From Phlegmacium glaucopus (taxonomy: Eukaryota; Basidiomycota; Agaricomycetes; Agaricales; Cortinariaceae), in assembly GCA_015039465.1 (NCBI GenBank), contig MU130619.1, forward strand, positions 176,000-239,031: DNA of 63,032 nucleotides, written 5' to 3'. The notes beneath the pieces are model-generated. The model saw only the letters and a list, made by a program, of their open reading frames with translations. It was not told the origin of the DNA and made no database searches. How positions within the stretch are numbered: position 1 is the stretch's first letter; every line of letters begins with the position of its first letter. The position numbers were made by a program, and so were the translations under genes. This document shows positions 30,438 to 42,320 of the stretch, in pieces.

Positions 30438-33375
30438 TTCGTTCGGGTTCCCAGGTGTTTTCTGCGGTTGAGTATCCTTTCCATTTTATAAGGAAGGCGT
30501 ATCCTCTTCCCTGTCGTCTGTGGGAAATTATTGACTCGACTTCGTACTCTGGTTGGCCTTCGATAAGGTCAGGAGGTGGTTGTGGGAAGTTATTGCCATA
30601 TACTCCATTTGTCTTGTAAGGGGAAAGTAGCGTGATATGAATGACTGGGTGAATTCTCCAGGAGTGAGGTAATTCCAGGCGGTAGCTGAGGGGACTTAGA
30701 ACTTCTATGACTTTGAAGGGGCCTTCTCGCTTAGGTGCCATTTTCTTGGTTTCGTATCGTAGTTTAAGGTATCGTGACTCGAGCCATACCTTATCTCCTA
30801 TCTTGAATGGGGTGAAACCTCGGGTAATGTGTTCGGTCATGACTTGTCGTGCGAGTTCATGGGCTGCATTGGCTTCTTTCCGTGCTTCTTGGAGATTGAT
30901 AAGGCGTTCTTGGGTGTCAGGGATATTGGTTCTGGGGAATGCGGTGGGGATAGCAGTTGGGTTGTAACCCATTTGGAGGAATAGAGGAGATTCTTTTTGT
31001 GTAGCATGTGGTTTGGTGTTGTAAGAGAATTCAAGGGTAGGGAGGTATTGTTGCCATTGGTTGGGGTTATTTGCACAGAAGATGGATAGGTAAGCTTCGA
31101 TTTCTTGGTTCGCTCGTTCAGTGGCTCCATCTGTCTGTGGGTGGTGGGCTGTGCTCATGACTAGGTTGATGCCAAGGAGTCGCCCAAGTTCTCGGAAGAC
31201 GTGAGAAGCGAATTGGGGGCCGCGGTCGGAGATAGCTTTGTCTGGTAGTCCGTATCTTTTGTAGAGTGAGTCAAGTAGAATGGAGGCGGTTCCGTTGGCG
31301 TCGATCGTTTTGTGACATGGAGTTAGAATTACCCCCTTTGTAGATCCGTGGTCGACCACGACCATGATAGAATCAAAGCCGTCGGAGGGAGGGAGGTCTG
31401 TAATAAAGTCCATAGTAATCAGGGAAAAAGGGCGGAGTTGTTCGGAGCGAATGGGCTGTAAAGGTGGAGAAATAGGGTGTCAATTTATCTTGTGTTGTTG
31501 GCAGATGGCACAGCCGTCGACGTAGTTACGGATAAAGGTAGCCATTCCAGGCCACCAATAGTCTCGTTGGATTAAGTTTTGAGTGACAAGGCGTCCAGGG
31601 TGTCCAGCAGGGATAGAGTCGTGGTGTTTTTGAACAATGTTGCGGCGTAGTTCCAAATTGTCGGGGACATAGCAACGGTTTTTGTAGAAGACCAGATCGC
31701 CGTCGGTTCGCCAGTCACTAAGGGCAGAGTGCATAGGGAGGGGTCCGCCATGGAGGAGTGCGTATAGGGCCGTTTTAACAACGTCGTCCATTTGTTTTAT
31801 GGAGATGATGAGGTCCTGTAGTTCAGTATCGATGACATTGACAAAGAGGTTGTCTGGAAGTAATGTGTGGTCTTCGTTGTCGGTTTCCATTCCAACAGTA
31901 AGATCAGCGCGTCGTGAAAGGGCATCGGATTGGATCATCTGAGTTCCTGGGACGTGTGTAAGATGGATGTCGAATTCGGAGAGGAAGAGGCTCCAACGAG
32001 CCTGTCGTCAGTTGAGTTTTTGAGCAGCTTTGAAATAGGTTAGATTCTTGTGGTCCGAGCGTATAGTGACAGGATAGGGGTTTCCCATGAGATAGTGTCG
32101 CCATTCCTTGAGGGCTCGAATGATTGCTAGTAATTCTCGATCATAGATTTCGTAGTTTCGTTCCGTATTGTTAAATGATTTGGATAGGTATCCACAGGGG
32201 TGCCAGTCTCCGTTATTGTCTTGTTGTCGTAGTACTGCGCCTGAGGCATATTTAGAGGCGTCTGTTTCGAGTTCGAAGGGTTTTGTTGCGTCGGGCATTC
32301 GTAGTACTGGGGATTCGGTGAATTTACTTTTTAGCATCTCGAAAGCTTGGCTTTGTTTGAGTGTCCATTCGAATTTGGTGTCCTTTTTGAGTAGATCATT
32401 AAGTGGTTTTGTCATGTTGCCATATCCTTGGATGAATCGTCGGTAGTAGTTGCCAAAGCCTAGGAACGAGCGAATTTCTGTCACTGAGGTAGGTGCGGGC
32501 CAATCAGCAATTCCAGCGAGTTTTACCGGGTCCATAGCGAGCTTGTTTTCTTCAATGACTAGTCCTAGGAATTCCACTTTGGTTTGCCAGAAAGCGCATT
32601 TCTCAGGTTTGAGGTATAGGTCATTGTCAGCGAGTTTTTGCAGGATTCGTCTGGTGTTTTTCATATTGTCGGCAATGGTTTTGGTGAATATAAAGATGTC
32701 GTCCATATAGATAACGACCCATCCTTCGGTAGTTTCGATTATGAAGATGTCATCCATCATTGCTTGAAAGGTAGCAGGAGAATTGCAGAGTCCGAAGAAC
32801 ATGACTGTGGGTTCGAATAGTCCTTTGTTGGTTTTGAAGGCCGCTTTCCATTGGTCTCCATCTCGAATGCGTACATTGTTGTAGCCCCAGCGGATATCCA
32901 ATTTGGTGAAGTATTTGGCTCCTTTGAGTTTATCGATAAGTTCGGAGATGAGAGGGAGGGGGTAGGTATTTTTGACTGTTCCTTCGTTAAGTGTTCGGTA
33001 ATCCTGTGTAGGGCATACTTTTCCATCCTTTTTGTCGACAAAGAAGAATGGTGATGCCATGGGGGATTTGGATGGTCGTATGTAGCCTTTTTTGAGGTTT
33101 TCCTTGAGGAACTTGTCCAGTTCGATTTGTTCCGGTATCGTGAGTGGGTAGACCTTGCAGTCGCGAGGTATAAAGTCGTCTTTGAGATCGATAGCATGAT
33201 CGTAAGGTCGAGCTCCAGGGAATCGTTCTGCGGTTTCCTTGTCGAATATGCGCCAGTAGTCCATAAGTTCCGGTGGTATCATTTCCTCCAGCGTTTTCTC
33301 ATCCTTTTTTGCGTATTGTTCGCTTGCTAAGGCAGTAGAGACATTGGTTTTGTTGACCCAAAGTTCGTTGTCCAT
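30379..33375 (-). pseudogene. Chromovirus pol: reverse transcriptase, RNase H, integrase, chromodomain
   Basis: One frame with two TGA codons (32008-32010 and 31480-31482). In order: RT with palm motif YMDD ([11 protein letters not shown]), RNase H beginning [13 protein letters not shown], integrase HHCC zinc site (HPG...YWWPGM...CAICQQHK), DDE core (ITDLPPSDGFD; DRGPQF; ERANQEIE), GPY/F-like module (PFKVIEVLSPLSYRLELP) and a C-terminal chromodomain (YEVESIISHRRQ...FLIKWKGY...NTWEPERN). The chromodomain identifies a chromovirus; it directs integration toward modified chromatin. Flanking residues (KLN-stop-RQARW and IN-stop-HPISPP) fit lost Arg codons. Upstream the frame is shifted relative to protease near 33390. 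Confidence 0.9.
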
Positions 33376-34181
33376 GACATAGTTAATAAAAGCGGCGACC
33401 AGTTTTTGTCGTCGAGGTTGAGTTCAATGGTTTCTTCTTCGTTTTCCAACTTCAGGAGTGTTGAATTGAGGGGTGATTCCTCGTCTTCGACTTCTTCTAT
33501 TGTGGCTTTCGGAAGAGTTGGAGTTTCGGGGATAGGGGTAACTTGTTCTCTCTTTCTCCAGTTTGGGGAATCGCTTCTTTGAGGTTTGATCTTCTTCTTC
33601 CTTTTCCTTTTCCATTCCTCTATTGTTTCTTCCATTTCTTTCTCTACCTGGTTATATTGCGTCTTGTCGGTTTTCATTCTGTTTAGAGTAGTGGTACGGG
33701 CGTTTTGCGTTTCTTGTAGTCGTTGTTGGTTTCTTCGGTTGTAAGTCAGGGCCAATTGGTGTTTTCCCATTGGAAGATGCATTCGTCCCGTTTTCCAGTC
33801 TATTTGGGGATTATGGGCCAGGAACCAGGGGAGTCCAAATATGATGTCGGTGCTTGCGATTGCGGTGACATGGAGTCGTTCCATCATCCAACTGTTGCCT
33901 TGTTGATATCTGATCCAGGTATAATGCGTGATTTTTCTGTTTGAGTTCGGGGATCCGTCTGCGTTTCGGGGGAGTATGGGTTTGTCGAGGGGATATAAAA
34001 GTACTTGGTGTCGTTTGGCAAAGCCGGCATTCATAAAGAGTCCTCCAGCTCCAGTATCCATGAGTATTCGGGCGTCAACGATTTTGTTTTCCTTTTCAGT
34101 TTTGCACGTAACGGGAGTCTGTAAGATCATAGATTGTTTTCCCATTTCGGCTACTAATACAGAAGAAATCATCAGCGACAC
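33327..34181 (-). pseudogene. Chromovirus protease region of pol
   Basis: The aspartic protease active site DTG occurs in ILMDTGAGGLFMNAGF near 34050, followed by the flap and hydrophobic core (DIIFGLPWFLAHNPQIDW). A Lys/Glu-rich linker follows (KRKRKKKIKPQ). The frame is lost near 33390, where the RT frame ([14 protein letters not shown]) takes over after a one-base shift. Gag ends at 34205 in another frame, so gag and pol are also in different frames, which may be the natural frameshift. Confidence 0.8.
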
Positions 34182-34204
34182 AGACGTTGAAACTGTGTGC
34201 TTGC

Positions 34205-35416
34205 CTAAAAATCCTGGTCCTTGACTACTTCATCTATCAACTTCTCTTTTTCTTCCACATCCATATCTTCAACGAGGTTGCGTATCATGGCTCGGGCGGT
34301 AGCGGCTGTTTTCTTGAATCCGTTGAATTTCTTGTAACTGCTGTCGTTTGGTTTGGCATAGTTCAAGCTTGTGTTTGGGGCGTTGTTTTGCTTTGAGCGG
34401 CATTCTCGGGCGAAGTGTCCTATCTTGTGGCAGTGGAAGCACCTTCGTTCTTTCATATGTTGTTCGCGTTCTTCTATAGTGAGGCGGTCGATCTCGATTG
34501 TGTCGATATCCATAGCATTGGGATCATGATGATGATTAACATAGCGTGGCGCAGGATAAGCTTTCTTGGCTTGGGGAGTGTTTCCGGTTTTTCGCTGAGT
34601 TATTTCCTTGCATCGTTTGTATTGAAGATCAAATCGAGAGGCTTTAGCATACCAGTCCTTGATAGCTGTAGGGGGGTTCTCAAGTCCATAGATTTTCTGG
34701 AGGAGAGAGGTGTGGATTCCTTCCGAAAAATAGTCGATAAGAGTTTTGTCGTCTTTGATCTTGGATCTTCCAGCGAGGATTCTGAATTGTGCGATGTAAT
34801 CGTCTACTGAGTTGGTTCCTTGTCTGAGTTGTCGTAATTGGGCTCTAGCTTCTCCTTCGGCGTCGGCGGCTAAGAATGCTTCTTTGAGTTTCTTGATGAA
34901 ACCGGCATAGGTTCCAAAGTCTGGGGGGGTAGTAGAGAGACATTCGTTGAGGAAGGCTTCTTTCCAGATTTTAGCAGTTCCGCCAGTGAGGAATGAGAGG
35001 ATAAAGATGATTTGTTTTGCTTCTGAGTTGTAGATCGAATCGTTGAGAGAGAGGTATACTCGACAGTCCTGAAGGAAGGATAGGAGTCCATCTTGATCTC
35101 CATGGTATGGCTGCGGGGGGTTGATGCGTACTTCTTTAGACATTTTGTCGTCGTCTTCGTGGTCACTAGTTATGTCCCAATCAGTTTTTGGCTGTTGAAC
35201 AGGTTCTTCGGGTTCGAAAGGAGCAGGTGGTAGTGGGGCGGGTGTTTGGAATGGGGAGGGGGCAACGGGTGGTGTGTATGTCGGGGTTTTGACTTTTCCT
35301 GAGGTAGAGGGTTTGGGAGCTGACGGTGTCTGAGGGTTTGATTGGTCTGTTGTAGTTGTTCGAGGGGTTCTTCCTACTTGTTCTTGTCTTGGCTGTGTTG
35401 TTGAACTGTGGCTCAT
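34205..35416 (-). CDS. Chromovirus Gag (capsid-nucleocapsid)
   Basis: This is 403 codons without internal stop. A Pro/Thr-rich N terminus is followed by the retrotransposon gag helical domain (ADAEGEARAQLRQLRQGTNS, VDDYIAQFRILAGRSKIKDD) and one CCHC knuckle near residue 320 (CFHCHKIGHFAREC). Gag assembles the cytoplasmic particle in which reverse transcription occurs. It lies 0.36 kb inside the 5' LTR and just upstream of protease. Confidence 0.88.
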   Translation of the reverse strand: MSHSSTTQPRQEQVGRTPRTTTTDQSNPQTPSAPKPSTSGKVKTPTYTPPVAPSPFQTPAPLPPAPFEPEEPVQQPKTDWDITSDHEDDDKMSKEVRINPPQPYHGDQDGLLSFLQDCRVYLSLNDSIYNSEAKQIIFILSFLTGGTAKIWKEAFLNECLSTTPPDFGTYAGFIKKLKEAFLAADAEGEARAQLRQLRQGTNSVDDYIAQFRILAGRSKIKDDKTLIDYFSEGIHTSLLQKIYGLENPPTAIKDWYAKASRFDLQYKRCKEITQRKTGNTPQAKKAYPAPRYVNHHHDPNAMDIDTIEIDRLTIEEREQHMKERRCFHCHKIGHFARECRSKQNNAPNTSLNYAKPNDSSYKKFNGFKKTAATARAMIRNLVEDMDVEEKEKLIDEVVKDQDF

Positions 35417-35772
35417 GCGCTCGGGCTCGGGAAGGTTTTCTTCGGGAGGTTCTTCGTTGTCGGTGTCGTATTGACTACTTCCAGTTGTGTCTTCTTCTTC
35501 TGATGACTCGACAGGGGCTTGGTATTTACCCTGTGACGTCGTGGTGTTTTACTTCTTGAGATCCGTTGGTATTGGCGACCACACAATCTTCTTATGACTC
35601 CGTTGATATAGGCGATCACACGAGTTTGGTATGACTTCGTTGGTAGGGGCGACCACACGAGTTTCGAGGTTGTTGACTAGGATGTTTTGTTGACAGTGCG
35701 TGTTTCAATGGGCTCCAGAAGTGAGGTTCGTCTGCGCTTAGAGAAGCGGACGCAAGAGTAGTTTAGACCTTT

Positions 35773-36188
35773 TGTTACGGCGACTATAAGCTTGCACTCG
35801 CGTTCGGTGCTGAGCCGATAGACCAAATAACTAGGGACTGTTTGTACAGTTGCAATCGTATTCACAAGTGAGACTTAGGCGTCCGAGTAGTTCTGAGCAA
35901 GCTTGGTAGATTAAGACCATAGTGTTACAGAAGGTCTAAACTAGAGATCGTGGCTATGGGTATGGCTCTTATATACTAGTCAGAGATAGGGGATGGTCCG
36001 TGCTAGCGGTACGAGTCTGAGATAAGAGGAGCGGGAGCGATGGTGATATATATATAGTACAAGGCATGAGGCAAAGGGTAGGTTGGGGAATAGTGGTGCA
36101 AAGGGAGCGATAGGGGAAAAAGGGAGTATAGTACAAAGGGGAAGGAAAGAATAGGGGGGGGTCGTGAGCGTACCAGACGTTCATAACA
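35773..36188 (-). repeat. 5' LTR of the chromovirus
   Basis: This 416-bp repeat matches 25043-25467. On the minus strand it runs TGTTATGAACG...GCCGTAACA and precedes gag. The ATATATATATAG tract near 36050 could be a TATA region. GGCTT follows at 36189-36193, completing the 5-bp target duplication. Confidence 0.92.
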
Positions 36189-36193
36189 GGCTT
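36189..36193. repeat. 5-bp target-site duplication GGCTT, right copy
   Basis: It matches 25038-25042 exactly. It also overlaps the stop codon (TGA, 36193-36195) of the RNase H ORF of the host retrotransposon. Confidence 0.9.
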
Positions 36194-38442
36194 CAGGACT
36201 GGATGAGAAGTTCTGAAGGGAGGGGTCTTGAGTCAAAGTCAACGACAAATTGTCGTAGAGCATCCGGTATGAGGATAGCTGGGAGGAGATTAGTAACCGC
36301 TGGGTACCGTCCTCTTGAAGGGGCGTCGGCTGGGTTATCCCTGCTGGTGACATAGCGCGTGACAAAAAAGCATTTGTGAGTATCTGAGAGGTCATGGATG
36401 CGGCGGAATACTTTGTTGGTTTCCCAATTTCTGCTTCTCCCCTTCCACCAACCTTCGACGACCCCTCGGTTGTCCCCGAAGACCCGGAAATACTCACCTG
36501 GGTGACTTGCTGTGCAGAGAGCGCGAGCAAGAAATTCGAAGCCAACTGCTTCCGCCTTCCAACCTGGGACAAGACACCATGCTCGCCACTTGTTGCCGAT
36601 AACAATGCCGATGCCAACACCTGAGCTGGCGTCCGAGAAAGCATTCCTGTCTGTGATGATGGATGGGCCAGGGATGGGGCGAATTGTTCTGGGTGAGTCG
36701 AGTGCATGAAGCCACCACGAGAGGTCTGCTGCGGTGTGACGGGGGGCATGGTGTGACACGAAGGGGTTTGAATTAAAGGAACCTATTAAGGCTTCCAAGC
36801 CTGTGAGGTATGCGCGGCCTGCCGGGAGGACTAAACTGGCATGGAAAAGCTTACCATAAAGCTTCTGAGCTTCTTCTAATGTATGCGTAGGATGTAGCAA
36901 CCAATCCTCAATTGCTGACTTATACTTGACCTTCTTATTTTTAGTAATTGCAACGGTTCGTTCTGGTAGGTTCCATTCAAAACCTAGATAAGGCACAATT
37001 GACGAAAAAGGAATAGTTTTGGACGGCTCCCATGGAATGCCAAGTTGCTTGGAGATGGCATCAATATCTGAGTCACAGTATGTGAAAAGAGAATCAGGGT
37101 GGGATCGCTCTGAGAGATTTGAGCGGTCTTGGATAGGGCATGCCGCGTCCTCGTCAAACTCTGCTGGGAGGTCATTAGGCATAGCCTCTCCTTGATACCA
37201 GTATCGACTGCCTGATTGGTGTCAGCCACCATTCTTTGAGATGACGGCATTCCACTGCTGACGCTTGAGATTATAAGCTTCGTAATACCTCCGTAGAATA
37301 CGGAAAAAGATATGGTCATCTACCCATTTTGAGATTGGACCAATTCCATGCGATCGAAAAATATCGATGGTGGCATCACCAAGGTGACCGTAAATACCTC
37401 CAGCTGAAGCAAGACCGAAATTGTTGCAAATGTTGATGGCAAAAGCATTTTCTTCCCATAGCTTGACTACAAGACCTGGCCACTGGTCAGGCATGATGGG
37501 TATGGTTCGGTATGCTTCAGCAACATCACGAATGGAGGCCTGAGACCCCGGCGGGAGATTATGAATAATGAAACAGATGGTTGCAAACGTACCCCACGTG
37601 CAAGGGTACATGTCTGCATCTATGGTGTAATTGATAGAAGAAGTTGTTGCGGTGGGGGTATGAGGAAAAGAGAAATTATGTACTGCGCGATATTTCCCCG
37701 GTTTGCCAGGTTTAGGGACCCAAGAGAGCGGTGATGACTGGAAGGGCCCAATGAGCAGCTCAACTTCTTCATGAGTACATGGACCAATATAGCGGCCCCG
37801 TTTGAACTCGTTTGAAACCATTTCCTTATAAGCTTCAGGGTGTTGATGTAAAGTATTACTATTAGCAGGTGTCGAGGTAAAATAAATGGGCCGTATGCCC
37901 GCGTCGAAGCCCTTTAATAAAGAGTGGGGGAGCTTTGGATATTTGACAAGTAAATTATAGCGACGGAGTAGCAATTCCCAAGCATCTACTTTATAAGGAG
38001 TGAGGGCTTGGTTTTTTCTGCGCTCGAGGGCATCTCTGAGCCCCATGATCCTTGTTTCCACAGCCGGAGCATTCTTGTCGTTGCTCGTGTGAATTAGAGG
38101 TACACCCTCGGCGGCTATTCCAGTCGTGGCATAAAGTGGTGCCTGTTGGTGTGATGAGCCTCCCTTCATCGTTCTTTCTGCATCTGGCCTTGGACCCGTC
38201 CCAGAAGGTCTCAGAGTGACATTTCCTAGTGTCGTGAGGGTCTGTGGCGAGGCATAGGGCACATACTGCCTGACCCTGGGGAGCTGTGCTGGATGGAAAA
38301 GGCGACTGCTTGGAAGGAGAGTGTTGGGACGTTGGATAATGGTTGTGTGATGGGGGTGAGGCACGACGACGCAAAGGCGTGTTGGATGATCGCCAGGTAG
38401 GCGATCACGAACATGAGGGGTTGAGTGGGCGACCACTACCAC
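36193..38442 (-). pseudogene. Reverse transcriptase/RNase H of the tyrosine-recombinase retrotransposon
   Basis: A single frame is interrupted by one TGA at 37222-37224. RT part (37222-38442): WVPKPGKPGKYRAVHNFSFP, DVAEAYRTIPIMPDQWPGLV, FGLASAGGIYGHLGD and a palm motif WVDDHIFF. RT thumb and RNase H-like part (36193-37182): FSDASSGVGIGIVIGNKW, FRVFGDNRGVVEGWW and TSRDNPADAPSRG. These fit the RT class associated with tyrosine recombinases in Agaricomycetes. The recombinase ORF starts inside this ORF in another frame. Without the TGA (KNGG-stop-HQSG) the ORF would be about 749 codons. Confidence 0.85.
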
Positions 38443-39681
38443 TGGTTACTCTAGCGAATCGCTGTTCTTTTTCACGAAAATTTCGTCGTCTGGGAGTCCG
38501 CACCACGTCAGAGCGTCCCTCTTGAAAGCTAAAACTGCTCTGAGTGGCTCGTAACTATGCGTTGGTGACGTGCAATCCAAGGTGCATGATATGTGATACC
38601 GGGTGCATGGAACATTGTGAGAAACACATGACGCATGGTGAGCGGTGCGTGGTGCATGGTGCATGGTGCGTGGTGCATGGTGCATGGCGTGCGGTGCATG
38701 GTGCAAGGAGTGAATAACGATCACATGATGGGTTGGGAGTGACGAGAGGAGACATGGGAAGGACGACACAAAGTTAGCCAGTTTACGAGAATGAAACAAA
38801 TACGAGCTAACCTCATTAATGGAAGAAAGCTGGGCTCTATCCAAGAGCTCCTTGTAAATACTTTGGAGTAGGTCCTCGTTGATAATGCCGATGTTGAAGG
38901 CTGAGCCAAGCTTCAACTGGTCGTGCCATTCGCGCCGCACACGAGCTTGATATATGATGAGGGCTCGCTCACCAAAATCGCGCTGACGGTACGGGTGTAG
39001 CTCGAGCTGGGTAAAAAGTTGAGCAAAGGCACTGATCGCCTTTTCTGACCATTGATACTTTGTCATTAGCGGGATAAAGGTATTCTTAGCCATGGACATT
39101 TGGCGAAAACTCAGCTCGGTGTTGGGCAAGACATTCTTGGACGCCTTAAGTGATGAAACAGACTTGAGGGTGACCATGTCGTCAACTTTGGACAAACCAA
39201 AGGTATCGTCATTTTGAGTCGACTGATGCTGAGTGGCGTCGATACAGCCCTCGGGTGTGAGGTACCAGAGTTCCACGTATTCGAAGTCCTCAATACGCCT
39301 GAGAGCATATTGTGCGGGTCTCGGGGCAATGTAATTGCCAACGATGGCGGAATCGTCAAATTCTTTCATTTTCGGCTTCTTCTTCTCTAGGTCCGGCCTC
39401 TCCACGTCACGTTCGGCTGGCTGCTGGATTGCTTGTTGCTCGTCGTCCTGTTGCAGCTGCCTTTGTAATTCCTCAGCTGCATTGACATCGTTTGCTTCCT
39501 GCTGGTTCCACCTCTGAACTCGTTCTTCGTGATTCTGAGTCCAGGAGTCGTTAAGCGCCTGGACCGCCTGTTCTATAGTCATCCCGTTCTGGGTTAAAAC
39601 ATCTCTAAGAGCGTTGTAATGTGGTCCTGCGTGATCTGGCATCACTTCCAGATGAGGGTTGTGTGTCAATCTCTCGTCCAT
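37991..39681 (-). pseudogene. Gag-like ORF of the tyrosine-recombinase retrotransposon (two exons)
   Basis: The N-terminal part (39681 to about 38816) has an acidic coiled region and the conserved block MTKYQWSEKAISAFAQLF, ...FGERALIIYQARVRREWHDQ, ...FNIGIINEDLLQSIYKELLD. A GTTAGC donor after SINEV (38815) suggests an intron of about 0.27 kb holding a CATGGTG-type minisatellite (38600-38710). The C-terminal part in another frame (to 37991) carries Cys/His knuckles (CALCLATDPHDTRKC; CSGCGNKDHGAQRCP). One TGA interrupts it (38405-38407, SCS-stop-SPTW). The C terminus overlaps the RT frame. Confidence 0.75.
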
Positions 39682-40324
39682 CGTGTTTTAAAGGATCGAG
39701 AATCGATGAATCTAGCAAATAAATAATGGATTTTAGCTTAAGTCTATGTTGATAATGAACGAGGATATTAAATGAGTGTGTTTATCGTAGCCAGAAAGCG
39801 AAAAACTAGCGAGAGCAAAGGACTCAGCCAGATACTGAGGGCGAACGATGGGTGTCTTAGAAGAAGAAGCGCTGTGACGCTGTGACACCTCGTTCCCCCA
39901 AAGACTTAATTCTAGTCTACGCTTATTCTTCGCTAAGACGAGAATACTGAAATTTGCATTGCGTGCCCGAGGGCATTCGTGAGTTGGAAAGTGCGGCATC
40001 AAAGTTGCGGCGGCAATCTCCGCCGCACAATATGACGCGTATACATCTTGCTTCCCCTCACTCGTGAAACCTCTCCTTAACTTATAATTATTCTACGTCG
40101 TCTTATAATGTTTCCCTCAATTCCTAATGTCAACGGTCCATGCCAATGTGGCTCTTGTGGAAATTCCCTCAAAGTCAGTGATGCTCCTGCGAAAACAGGC
40201 AAATTCATCGGGCAATTTTATATGCATGTGCGTATTCTCTCTCATTTTGATTTCCTTCTGATATCTTTACACTACAGTGTAAATTATGCCATTGGCATTA
40301 TACTTTCCCCCCTGGTATCACTCG
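39682..40324. other. Intergenic stretch with a short Cys-containing ORF
   Basis: It contains the 5' flank of the retrotransposon. A small plus-strand ORF starts at 40108 (PNVNGPCQCGSCGNSLKV) and may have an intron starting at about 40228 (GTGCGTATTC...CTACAG). No family was recognised. At about 40322 the sequence joins copy C of the arrestin duplication in mid-exon, so this could be the stub of a gene cut by that duplication. Confidence 0.35.
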
Positions 40325-42320
40325 ATCCTTATGGTTGAGTTATTTGCTATACAAGGTTCGTTGTTCAAACGTACCTGAATAAACACAATGTTGATATTAT
40401 TCAACAGAACTTTCATCTCGAGACCACTCTGCTACTTTCACTTTTCTCCACAGTCGTCGCCTTTTCCAAGTTCCAGGTCTACCGCCCTCAAACGCCCTCC
40501 AAGCATATACATACAATGCTAGGTGACCCTCCTCTGCCACAACATTACTACCAAGCCAGACGATGAAAATCGACTTTTCTATTCCGTATACCCATCCCAA
40601 CCTCATCTCCTTCTTCCATCTCTTTTGCATCCGGTTTGGCAAAAGTGAGGTATGCGCTCCGAGCGAGCGTCGGTGTTTATTGGAAAAATGAAAAGAAGTT
40701 GGTTGTTGATAATAAGACTGGACGTTGTCGAGGCATATCCCTATGATAAATCTCCACCTGAAGCTATTGTGGTAGGCGATAATGGGAAATTGTGGATGCA
40801 GGGAAGGATTATTTTGGTGGACCTGTAGTGGCTGGTGGAACCGGTTATTTGGAACTTCAAGTCAAGAATCACCCTAATAAAAAGGTGATTCCTCTTTTTT
40901 TTCCTTCCTTCCTTTATTACAAAGCTGATAATAGTTGTATAGAACTCTAGGTTAACTCTAACGCTTACACGTACGCTTTACCTGCCTGGTCAACAACAAC
41001 TACAGCAACCAGCTACAGTTCAAATTTCGGACACTCTAACCACTGTTCCATCTCGCGGTCCGGAGTGTATTATCCCCGGGTGCGGAATGTGTCGTCTTTG
41101 ACGTTCCTAAATCTGCAAGGCGGTACCTTAGACGGAGAATGCGAAGAAGATGGAGGACAACCTAGGCGAACCAAGAGTCTTTTTGAGATCCGGTGTGAAG
41201 TCGAAGTCAAATTAGGTATGAGTATCGGCAGGTCTGTTCATTAAATTATCTACCTTTGAACCGGGTCGTGATGATGAATACTTTTCAATAGCAAAGATAT
41301 CATCCTCCAAATTCCCATTGATGTGGTTCATCCCATGGCCGTTCCACAACAGCCAATACTAGACCCGTTTATCCAACAACAATCAACGCCGTATACCTGT
41401 TTGAACCACGGACCCGTACCTGAACTTACGCCATACGCAGATTATACATCCTATTACCCAATCGAGGCCCATATATCGACTCTGCACAGATTCAGCCGTG
41501 GTTACCACCCATGGAACCACCTCTGCTTTTACCTCAAGGATATCCGTATGGTTATGCGACTTCACCTGGTTCTCACTTGCTACCACCGTTTCAACAGTTT
41601 CATCTTATGCAAGCACCAGCAGACGGTCATACTCCGCCACCACCACATTCATTCTTTCCTCAGGCTTTTCCCGGATTACCTCCTGATGCTCTACCTTATC
41701 TGCCTCCAATATCTTGTAAAACCCGATTGTGGAGTCTCTACAAGAACTAGTTCTCATGCATGACATTCCTCCTACAATAACACCTCCGATGGATAGCTTT
41801 GTTACTCCAGTTCCAAACCCTTCTTCCCCCGCTCCCAACGCCGTGCTACACTCCCCCGTCCTCAACTGACGCCCAAACATTCATTCACTCGAGATCCTGC
41901 GCTCGGTTTCTCTGACTATCTCCAGAGGCGAACGAGTCGAAGGGTTGGGGGGATGGCTGGTGAAGTAGCTAAATGGAGTTGGGATCTTTCTGGAGATCTA
42001 TCGAGAGCCGCTGGCGCTACTACTCTCGAAGACCTTGATTGGCAGGTTAACAGAGATCGTTTGAATAAGAAGACGCCCCCAGTACCTTCTGGCAAGTTTG
42101 GACGTAGGAGAAGGATGGGTTGGGATAGTGGCGATGATGTCATTAGCACAGAGAACCATGATCACGAAGAGCCCCAGCAGGGAGAGAGGAAGAGGAGCGC
42201 ATTCCCAGTTGTTCAAGCTCTAGTTTTCATTGTTCGGATGCTTTTTTGTTCGATTTTTTGGTGGAGGGGCAGAATTATATTGGCAGACGGCAGAAGTTGA
42301 TGAATTGAGTGGAGTTCAGT
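40325..42320 (+). pseudogene. Arrestin-like gene, pseudogene copy C
   Basis: It starts inside the equivalent of exon 1 (CCTTATGGTTGAG) and so lacks the start codon. Exon 2 carries the same TGA as copy A (CGATGAAAATCG against CGGGGAAAATCG in D). Exon 3 and the beginning of exon 4 (MAVPQQPILDPFIQQQSTPY near 41340) are recognisable but broken by indels. Beyond about 42215 it shares the unrelated tail found in copy A. Copies A and C thus derive from an already dead copy. Confidence 0.85.

Larger units (their letters stand above)
25043..36188 (-). mobile_element. Ty3/gypsy chromovirus with accessory ORFs and an internal rearrangement
   Basis: It is bounded by LTRs at 25043-25467 and 35773-36188 (minus-strand ends TGTTA...TAACA) and flanked by GGCTT. 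Minus-strand order: gag 35416-34205, protease 34181-33327, RT-RNase H-integrase-chromodomain 33375-30379, gag-like ORF3 30437-29319, BTB-like ORF4 29200-28595, truncated LTR 28578-28483. Then comes a poly(A)-tailed insertion (27485-28482) and a second copy of the 3' end (27484-25468: integrase end, ORF3, ORF4) before the outer LTR. This is best explained as two tandem elements sharing LTRs, with the second one mostly deleted. Frameshift and nonsense codons make it non-autonomous. Confidence 0.9.
23772..39681 (-). mobile_element. Tyrosine-recombinase retrotransposon (DIRS/Ngaro-like), split by a chromovirus
   Basis: On the minus strand the order is gag (39681 down to 37991), RT/RNase H (38442 to 36193) and tyrosine recombinase (about 36749 to 36194, continued 25042 to 23772). 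The recombinase frame overlaps the RNase H frame in +1, as in DIRS-type elements. The 11,146-bp Ty3/gypsy element at 25043-36188 sits inside the recombinase ORF with a GGCTT duplication. Terminal repeats of the host element were not identified, so its true ends, beyond 23772 and 39681, are unknown. Confidence 0.85.

Noticed and set aside
38555..38755. His/Ala/Pro-repeat ORF (HHAPRTMHHAPRT-like)
   Set aside because: It is the translation of a CATGGTG-type minisatellite inside the probable gag intron of the retrotransposon.
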